This document shows, one piece after another, positions 1 through 5,082 of a DNA stretch of 5,082 bases. The stretch covers positions 1 through 5,082 of the forward strand of contig JALOCD010000172.1 of the NCBI GenBank assembly GCA_023228025.1, written 5' to 3'. Source of the stretch: Prolixibacteraceae bacterium (GTDB lineage: Bacteria > Bacteroidota > Bacteroidia > Bacteroidales > Prolixibacteraceae). Numbering within the stretch: position 1 is the first letter of the stretch; each line of letters starts with the position of its first letter. Under the pieces are notes generated by a model, which saw only the letters and a list, made by a program, of their open reading frames with translations, ran no database searches and was not told where the DNA came from. A program made the position numbers and the translations under genes.

Positions 1-1234
1 TCTCCCCTTTCATAAATTCCTGCAACCGTTCGGGCATTGGAACATTGCCTTTGCCAACGATCTCCTCCACCGTCTCGGTAAATTTTGCAGGATGAGCGGT
101 TTCCAGGAAAATGCCGACTTCATCCGGTTTAAGCTGCTCTTTCAGGGCCCGGTAAGCCACAGCCCCGTGAGGATCGCAAAGGTATCCTGTATGTTTGAAA
201 CAGGATGCCAGGCTCTCTTTTATCTGGTTGTCCGTGTAGGTTGTACCGCTCATTACACCACATATCCAGGTATGGTCATGTCCGAAAAGGTCCAGTATCC
301 GGGCGAAATTGCTTGGGTCACCGACATCCATCGCGTTGGCAATGGTGGGAACGGAAGGTTTGGTTTTGTAAATCCCGGTGTGCAGATAATTGTAAACCAC
401 ATCATTGCTATTGTTGGCCGCAACAAACCTGGAAACTGGCAGTCCCATCCTTTTGGCAATCAATCCTGCAGTCAGGTTGCCGAAATTCCCGCTGGGTACG
501 GAGACAACGATCTTTTTATGCCGTTCTTTCAATTGCGCAACCGCGTTGAAGTAGTAAAATGCTTGTGGCAGAAAGCGGGCAACATTGATGGAATTGGCAG
601 AAGTAAGCACCATTTTTCGTTGCAGCTCCTCGTCCATGAAAGCCGACTTCACCAACGCCTGGCAATCGTCGAAAGATCCATCCACCTCCAGGGCTGTTAT
701 ATTCTGACCCAATGTCACAAACTGTTTTTCCTGGATCTCACTCACCTTTCCCTTCGGATAGAGCACATGTACCCTGATCCCTTCAATGCCGAGAAAACCG
801 TTGGCTACGGCGCTGCCAGTATCACCTGAGGTGGCAACCAGCACATGGACCGTCTGCTTCTCTTCGGAAAGAAAATAAGCCAGCATCCTTGCCATGAAAC
901 GCGCCCCGACATCCTTGAAGGCCAGGGTCGGGCCATGGAAAAGCTCGAGGGAGTAAATATCCTGTTCTACAGGCACAAGAGGCGTCTCGAAGGCTAGGGT
1001 TTCGTACACGATCTCTTTCAGCTTTTCAGCAGGAATATCCTCGCCAAAAAATTTGGTCGCTACCCGAAAGGCCATCTCCTGAAATGTCAGGGTTCCCATC
1101 TGAGCGAAAAATACGGGATCCAGTTCGCTGATGGTTTCAGGCATATACAACCCTCGATCCGGCGCCAGCCCTTTGGTGACAGCGGTCCGGAGATCAACAT
1201 CAGGCGAAAGCCGATTAGTACTGTAGTATTTCAT
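1..1234 (-). CDS. thrC: Threonine synthase, PLP-dependent (3' end cut by window edge)
   Basis: This enzyme converts O-phosphohomoserine and water to L-threonine and phosphate, the last step of threonine synthesis, in the cytoplasm. Reading the minus strand from the ATG at 1234 gives 411 uninterrupted codons to the left edge, beginning MKYYSTNRLSPDVDLRTAV. Visible motifs are HGPTLAFKDVGARF at residues 100-113, where Lys107 is the expected PLP-binding lysine; the SGDTGSA loop at 136-142; the phosphate-binding VPSGNFGN at 246-253; DPHGAVAYRAL at 354-364; and ETAHPAKF at 378-385. Full-length relatives in Bacteroidota are, from memory, about 430 residues, so roughly 20 residues and the stop are missing. 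The start is chosen because the next upstream ATG (1246) is out of frame and ends after ten codons. No clear Shine-Dalgarno sequence precedes it, as is usual in Bacteroidota. It lies 130 bases downstream of the apgM-like gene on the same strand and is probably co-transcribed. Identity is near certain from the motifs. Confidence 0.96.
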   Translation of the reverse strand, partial: MKYYSTNRLSPDVDLRTAVTKGLAPDRGLYMPETISELDPVFFAQMGTLTFQEMAFRVATKFFGEDIPAEKLKEIVYETLAFETPLVPVEQDIYSLELFHGPTLAFKDVGARFMARMLAYFLSEEKQTVHVLVATSGDTGSAVANGFLGIEGIRVHVLYPKGKVSEIQEKQFVTLGQNITALEVDGSFDDCQALVKSAFMDEELQRKMVLTSANSINVARFLPQAFYYFNAVAQLKERHKKIVVSVPSGNFGNLTAGLIAKRMGLPVSRFVAANNSNDVVYNYLHTGIYKTKPSVPTIANAMDVGDPSNFARILDLFGHDHTWICGVMSGTTYTDNQIKESLASCFKHTGYLCDPHGAVAYRALKEQLKPDEVGIFLETAHPAKFTETVEEIVGKGNVPMPERLQEFMKGE

Positions 1235-1253
1235 TACAAATGTTCATTTAGTA

Positions 1254-1281
1254 GGATAAAGGATAAAGTTAAAAGGATAAA
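1254..1281. repeat. Short GGATAAA repeat cluster (3 copies)
   Basis: Three exact copies of GGATAAA lie at 1254-1260, 1261-1267 and 1275-1281; the first two are directly adjacent and the third follows after seven bases. On the operon strand they read TTTATCC. They lie just upstream of the thrC start (1234), in the transcribed gap if the operon is read through. No function can be assigned. The 7-base unit length matches that of the separate tandem array at 1312-1343 in the same gap. Confidence 0.7.
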
Positions 1282-1311
1282 GTATAGAACGCTCGAATCT
1301 TGATTTTCTTA

Positions 1312-1343
1312 AACTCATATCTCATAACTCATATCTCATAACT
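1312..1343. repeat. 14-base tandem repeat built from 7-base units
   Basis: The 14-base unit AACTCATATCTCAT occurs at 1312-1325 and 1326-1339, followed by a partial copy AACT at 1340-1343. Each unit is itself two near-identical 7-mers, AACTCAT and ATCTCAT, so the array is four and a half heptamers. On the operon strand it reads as repeated ATGAGTT/ATGAGAT. It lies between the stop of the apgM-like gene and thrC, outside both reading frames. It contains no inverted symmetry and so is not a terminator. Short-period arrays of this kind are, from general experience, common between genes in Bacteroidota, but their role is unknown. Confidence 0.85.
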
Positions 1344-1364
1344 TTCACCTTCATTATCAATAGT

Positions 1365-2573
1365 TCAACCTTTCAAAAGCGCTTCCATAAACTCCTTACC
1401 ACTAAGTATGCCGTAGCTTCCAAGCTTGGCAGCCTCTTCGTCGTAACGATCAACCGCATCCGGTTCCGTTCCGGGACGATAGATGGTGAATGGAACGGCA
1501 TCCCTGGTGTGTGTTCTAAGTTTCCATGGGGTCGGATGATCGGGCAACATGGCAATGGTCACAGGCTCTTCCATTTTTGAGCATGCCTCCATTAATTGTT
1601 TGAGGATACGGTGATCGAGGTATTCAATGGTACGCAATTTTAACTCATAATCGCCTTCATGCCCCGCCTCATCACTTGCCTCCACATGCAGGTAGACGAA
1701 ATCGTGATCCTCCAGCGCCTTGATGGCAGCCTCCGCTTTCCCTTCGTAATTGGTCGTATAGAGACCGGTGGCGCCCTCGACTTTGATCACATCAAGTCCG
1801 GCATAGACGCCGATCCCCTGGATCAGGTCGACCGCCGAAATTACAGCGCCGCGCTGAATTCCAAAGAGTTCCTTCAAACCCTTCATGGCTGGTTTGTACC
1901 CCGGGGACCATGGCCAGATAGAGTTGGCCGGGGTTTTGCCGGCCGACTTCCTGGCAAGATTGACCGGATGATTTTCCAACAATTCGTTGGAACGGCTGAT
2001 CAGTTTATTCAAAAGCAGGGCTGTTGCCTGGCCTGCGTCATTGGCTGCTTTTGGCAGCAATGGATGATATTTTTTCCCGGGGACATCATGCGGCGGGGTA
2101 CAAATTACATTCTTGTTGCCGCCTTTGATGACGAGCAGGTGGCGGTATGAGACACCTGTATAAAAACGAATTTGGTCATTTCCAAGATGTTCGTTCAAAT
2201 ATTGTATCAATATATCAGCTTCTTCAGTAGAAATGTGACCAGCTGAGTGGTTCAGAATGACATCGCCGGTGAGTGTGACCAGATTGCATCGCAGTGCGAG
2301 ATCTCCCTCCTGCAGTTCAACTCCAATGCTGGCAGCTTCAATGACCCCGCGCCCCTCGTAGACTGCCTCAACGTCGTACCCAAGAACGGCCAGGTTGGCC
2401 ACCTCGCTACCGGGATGGAGTGAATCCGGAATTGTTTTCAGAACACCACTTCTGCCCATTTTTGCAAGAAGGTCCATGTTGGGTTTTCTGGCTGCCATGA
2501 GTGGGGTCTTTCCCCCATATTCAGCTTCAGGCTGATCAGACATGCCATCGCCCAGTAAAATGATATACTTCAT
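1365..2573 (-). CDS. apgM: apgM-family (cofactor-independent phosphoglycerate mutase-like) protein, proposed homoserine kinase
   Basis: This 402-residue protein belongs to the alkaline phosphatase superfamily, close to archaeal-type 2,3-bisphosphoglycerate-independent phosphoglycerate mutase (TIGR00306). Its place between thrA and thrC fits the related 'proposed homoserine kinase' subfamily (TIGR02535), thought to phosphorylate homoserine where classical ThrB is absent. Motifs, numbered from the ATG at 2573, are the metal-site GDGM at 8-11 with Asp9; PGSEVANLAVLGYD at 54-67 with nucleophile candidate Ser56; NSIWPWSPG at 217-225; HVEASDEAGHEGD at 296-308 (Asp301, His305); Lys312; Asp320; and PDHPTP at 344-349 with His355 beyond. 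All expected metal ligands appear present. The frame can be extended to a TTG at 2588, but ATG 2573 gives MKYIILLGDGMSD, the usual family N-terminus. Family membership is very secure. The homoserine kinase role is inferred from context and motif; a mutase role in glycolysis is the alternative. It ends 130 bases before thrC. Confidence 0.93.
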   Translation of the reverse strand: MKYIILLGDGMSDQPEAEYGGKTPLMAARKPNMDLLAKMGRSGVLKTIPDSLHPGSEVANLAVLGYDVEAVYEGRGVIEAASIGVELQEGDLALRCNLVTLTGDVILNHSAGHISTEEADILIQYLNEHLGNDQIRFYTGVSYRHLLVIKGGNKNVICTPPHDVPGKKYHPLLPKAANDAGQATALLLNKLISRSNELLENHPVNLARKSAGKTPANSIWPWSPGYKPAMKGLKELFGIQRGAVISAVDLIQGIGVYAGLDVIKVEGATGLYTTNYEGKAEAAIKALEDHDFVYLHVEASDEAGHEGDYELKLRTIEYLDHRILKQLMEACSKMEEPVTIAMLPDHPTPWKLRTHTRDAVPFTIYRPGTEPDAVDRYDEEAAKLGSYGILSGKEFMEALLKG

Positions 2574-2626
2574 CTGGAATTTATTCAATAATTTTTAACT
2601 TTTACGCACTTAACAGCCAAAGGTTT

Positions 2627-2726
2627 TGAATGTGGAAATTGGGAAATGTGAAAATGTGAAAATGATCGCTCCGTGCAAATGCCCTTTTAATTTTCACATT
2701 TTCACATTTTCCAATTTCCACATTCA
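2627..2726. repeat. Long inverted repeat (37-base arms, 26-base loop) between thrA and apgM
   Basis: The arm at 2627-2663 is complementary to the arm at 2690-2726 at 36 of 37 positions, with a 26-base spacer at 2664-2689. The one mismatch pairs 2643 (G) with 2710 (T): a G-U wobble in a plus-strand RNA but a C-A mismatch in the operon transcript. Each arm also shows an 8-base period: 2628-2667 reads GAATGTGG, AAATTGGG, AAATGTGA, AAATGTGA, AAATGATC, and the other arm mirrors it. The structure begins three bases after the thrA stop and ends 53 bases before the apgM start, so an operon transcript would fold it into a very long hairpin. No T-run follows the stem on either strand, so it is not a standard intrinsic terminator. 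It may be a dispersed palindromic element (REP- or MITE-like) or an mRNA-stabilising or attenuating hairpin; the sequence does not decide between these. Confidence 0.9.
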
Positions 2727-2729
2727 TAA

Positions 2730-5082
2730 TCAGATGTTCGCAACTTTGATCAGATCCGCAAATACCCCGGCAGCCGTTACGGCAGCGCCGGCGCCATACC
2801 CTTTGATGAGCATGGGCGATTCATTGTAACGTTCTGTGGTTAAGAGCACTATATTATTACTCCCTTCAAGGTCATAAAACGGATGACCGGGACCGACAGC
2901 CTGTAGTGAAACGGAGGCACGGCCCTCATCCAGCACCCCAACGAAACGCCACTTTTTCTTTTCAGTTTCAAGCACCAATCTTTCCGCTTCAAAATGGGCA
3001 TCCATTTCATGAATGTCTCTCCAGAAATCTTCGAGGGTGGAGTTAAAATAGCGGTCCGGGATAAATCGATTCTGAACGACCTCCTCCTGGCTTATTTTGT
3101 AACCCGACTCCCTTCCAAGGATAACAAGTTTCCTGACAACGTCAACGCCACTGAGGTCAATTCTGGGATCTGGTTCCGAAAACCCTTTTTCTTTGGAGAG
3201 CCGGATGGCAGTACTGAGCGGAATTTCACTGCTAAGTGTGTTGAAAATGTAATTGAGCGTTCCTGAGAGAACCGCTTCAATCCGGACGATGCGGTCGCCC
3301 GACCGTTTAAGGTCATTGATCGTGGAAATTAAAGGCAAGCCTGCCCCGACATTGGTTTCGAACAGATACTTGACGCCATGGTTGGCAGCCAGCTCTTTCA
3401 ACTCACGGTAGGCGCTGTATTCGGAGGATGCCGCAACTTTGTTCGCGGCAACAATGGAGATGTAATTGTTAAGAATTGTATGGTACTGATCTGCCACCCT
3501 TTTTTCAGCCGTGCAATCGACAAAAACGGAATTGAACAGGTTCATTTCGATCATTTGCTTGCAAAACTGCATCATGTCTGACTTTTCAACTGTCTCGCCG
3601 GAGAGTATCTGCGCAATTGAAGAGGGATCAAACCCTTCGCGGTTGAAGGCCATCTTCCGCGAATTGGCGACGCCACATATGCGAAGCTTCAACCGGTGTT
3701 CGTTCTGAAGCTTTTGTTGCTGCTGACTAATCTGGGTTATCAAATCCCTGCCCACTGTTCCTATCCCAACCAAAAAGAGGTTCAACTCGATAAATGGAGA
3801 GAGGAAAAAAGATTCATGAACAACATTGAGCGTCTTGCGCAAATCCGATTTTTTGACTACCCAGGAGATGTTCTGCTCGGAGGCGCCCTGCGCAATGGCC
3901 ACCACATTGATGCCATTTTTACCAATCGTGTAAAACAATTTGCCTGCAATGCCTGCCGAATGTTTCATGTTCTCGCCCACGATCGCGACGATGCAAAGAT
4001 CCTCCTCACTGCTGATTTTGTTGATTAGCCCGGAGGCGATTTCGCGTTCAAATTCTTGCTGAATGGCTATTTCTGCCGATTTTCCCCTGGTCGAGTCGAT
4101 GGCAAAGCTGATCGAATTTTCGGAAGAAGCCTGCGAAATCAGGATGACATTGATCTCTTGTTTGGCAAGCGCGCCAAAAAGCCTCATGGCGATACCGGTT
4201 ACGCCTACCATTCCAAGCCCTTGTACGGTAAAGAGCGAGATCCCATCAATGGAGGAGATACCCTTAATGGGATGCTCAGCCCCGGGATGGCTTACATTTC
4301 CGATCAATGTTCCTTCGGCCGAAGGGTTCATGGTATTTTTAATCTGAACAGGAATCGATTTTTGGTAAACCGGTAAAATGGTGGGAGGATAGATCACCTT
4401 CGCTCCGAAGTGCGACAATTCCAACGCTTCGCTGTAGGTAAGCTGTGGAATGGGATATGCCTTACTGATTACCCTCGGATCGGCTGTCATGAAACCATCC
4501 ACATCAGTCCAGATCTCAAGTTTTTCGGCGTTAAGGGCAGCGGCAAAAAGAGCTGCAGTATAATCCGAGCCACCTCTTCCCAGGGTGGTCATGGTTCCGT
4601 CCGGTGCGGAGGAAATAAATCCGGGAGCAACTGCAGTCCGTTTTAAACCACTGCAATTTCCGGCTATCAGTTCATAGGTGGTATTGAAATCCACATTGGC
4701 CCGTCCATGGTTTTTATCTGTACGTATGTTGGCCGCACTATCTATCAGGTCAGCATCAAGATACCTGGAAATAAACAGGGATGAGAGCCGCTCTCCAAAA
4801 CCCATTACCTTGTCGAGTGTTTTGGGTGTGAGTTCGCCAATCAAACGAATCCCCTGCAAAATCTTTTCGAGTTCATCGAAGAGTACCTTCATCTTAACCT
4901 TCACTTCGCCTAAGGTCTTTTCATCAAACAGGGCTGTCATGATCTTCTCGTGGCGGTCCCATATCTCCTCCAGCAAAGGAACGACCTCATTCCCCTGGGC
5001 GCCGGCATTGGCTGCAGCCAGCAACATGTCTGTAACACCACCAACAGCGCTGACCACCACGATCAGATCCGGCTGCTGATTG
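2730..5082 (-). CDS. thrA: Bifunctional aspartokinase / homoserine dehydrogenase (5' end cut by window edge)
   Basis: This fused enzyme makes aspartyl phosphate from aspartate and ATP, and with its C-terminal half reduces aspartate semialdehyde to homoserine. The frame is open from the right edge (NQQPDLIVVVSAVGG) to TGA at 2730-2732, giving 783 visible codons against 820 for E. coli ThrA. About 35-45 N-terminal residues, including the KFGGTS motif, and the start are outside. Numbering from the Val codon at 5060, the kinase domain shows FGERLSS at 88-94, TTLGRGGSDYTAA at 158-170 and WTDVDGFMTADPR at 184-196. Two ACT domains follow at about 274-345 and 356-420, with INVILISQASSE and INVVAIAQGASEQNIS. 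The dehydrogenase starts with the Rossmann loop GIGTVG at 432-437, then AANKVA, GTLNYIFN at 600-607 and SEPDPRIDLSGVDVVRK at 628-644, which holds the expected catalytic Glu629, Asp640 and Lys644. The ACT pair predicts inhibition by threonine. The gene leads the operon in the visible part. Confidence 0.97.
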   Translation of the reverse strand, partial: NQQPDLIVVVSAVGGVTDMLLAAANAGAQGNEVVPLLEEIWDRHEKIMTALFDEKTLGEVKVKMKVLFDELEKILQGIRLIGELTPKTLDKVMGFGERLSSLFISRYLDADLIDSAANIRTDKNHGRANVDFNTTYELIAGNCSGLKRTAVAPGFISSAPDGTMTTLGRGGSDYTAALFAAALNAEKLEIWTDVDGFMTADPRVISKAYPIPQLTYSEALELSHFGAKVIYPPTILPVYQKSIPVQIKNTMNPSAEGTLIGNVSHPGAEHPIKGISSIDGISLFTVQGLGMVGVTGIAMRLFGALAKQEINVILISQASSENSISFAIDSTRGKSAEIAIQQEFEREIASGLINKISSEEDLCIVAIVGENMKHSAGIAGKLFYTIGKNGINVVAIAQGASEQNISWVVKKSDLRKTLNVVHESFFLSPFIELNLFLVGIGTVGRDLITQISQQQQKLQNEHRLKLRICGVANSRKMAFNREGFDPSSIAQILSGETVEKSDMMQFCKQMIEMNLFNSVFVDCTAEKRVADQYHTILNNYISIVAANKVAASSEYSAYRELKELAANHGVKYLFETNVGAGLPLISTINDLKRSGDRIVRIEAVLSGTLNYIFNTLSSEIPLSTAIRLSKEKGFSEPDPRIDLSGVDVVRKLVILGRESGYKISQEEVVQNRFIPDRYFNSTLEDFWRDIHEMDAHFEAERLVLETEKKKWRFVGVLDEGRASVSLQAVGPGHPFYDLEGSNNIVLLTTERYNESPMLIKGYGAGAAVTAAGVFADLIKVANI

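Noticed and set aside
92..829. 245-codon plus-strand open frame
   Set aside because: It lies entirely antisense to thrC, whose motifs on the minus strand are unmistakable, and its translation shows no recognisable family features.
1214..1246. Ten-codon upstream open frame overlapping the thrC start
   Set aside because: An ATG at 1246 opens a frame that ends inside thrC, but it is short, carries no leader-peptide features such as runs of Thr or Ile, and is expected by chance in A+T-rich sequence.
1235..1364. Internal promoter for thrC
   Set aside because: TATACTTTA on the minus strand near 1278-1286 only loosely resembles the Bacteroidota -7 element TAnnTTTG, and no convincing -33 TTTG is correctly placed.
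1659..2150. 163-codon plus-strand open frame
   Set aside because: It is antisense to the apgM-like gene and its translation is a shadow of that gene's conserved coding.
2574..2588. TTG start at 2588 for the apgM-like gene
   Set aside because: It would add only five residues (MNKFQ) before the standard family N-terminus MKYIILLGDGM, and the in-frame ATG at 2573 is the more natural start.
2627..2726. Intrinsic terminator after thrA
   Set aside because: The stem is much too long, it is A+T-rich, and no T-run follows it on either strand (AAAACC follows on the operon strand).
2626..2829. 67-codon plus-strand open frame over the inverted repeat
   Set aside because: Its first part is translated hairpin repeat and the rest is antisense to the conserved C-terminus of thrA. 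There is no sign of a real peptide.
4312..4325. 14-base perfect palindrome CCTTCGGCCGAAGG inside thrA
   Set aside because: It encodes conserved-looking residues (PSAEG) in frame, and a palindrome this short is not improbable in 5 kb. Nothing else marks it as a site.
5058..5060. GTG at 5060 as the start of thrA
   Set aside because: The frame stays open to the window edge with family-like residues (NQQPDLIV), and the kinase's N-terminal KFGGTS motif must lie further upstream.

Overview
The window holds three genes of a threonine biosynthesis operon, all on the minus strand, so transcription runs from high to low coordinates. In that order they are thrA (fused aspartokinase / homoserine dehydrogenase, entering from the right edge with its N-terminus missing), an apgM-family gene that is the proposed homoserine kinase, and thrC (threonine synthase, leaving through the left edge with its last residues missing). 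The long plus-strand reading frames are antisense shadows of these genes.

The gene order thrA / apgM-like / thrC, the protein motifs, the lack of clear Shine-Dalgarno sequences and the A+T-rich, repeat-filled gaps between genes fit a member of the Bacteroidota, most likely Bacteroidales. This assignment is by recognition of the operon type, not by a database search.

Layout: 1-1234 thrC (partial); 1235-1364 a 130-base gap with two families of 7-base repeats (GGATAAA copies and an AACTCAT/ATCTCAT tandem array); 1365-2573 apgM-like homoserine kinase candidate; 2574-2729 a 156-base gap dominated by a near-perfect inverted repeat with 37-base arms, each arm built on an 8-base period; 2730-5082 thrA (partial).

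Together the proteins cover the threonine branch except aspartate-semialdehyde dehydrogenase. ThrA phosphorylates aspartate and later reduces aspartate semialdehyde to homoserine, the apgM-like protein is inferred to make O-phosphohomoserine, and ThrC converts that to threonine. No classical GHMP-type thrB is present in the window. Both ACT domains of ThrA look intact, so feedback control by threonine is expected. The operon promoter and any leader lie beyond the right edge.

I see no defence system, mobile-element gene, CRISPR array or RNA gene. The points worth a second look are the non-orthologous homoserine kinase and the structured repeats in both gaps.
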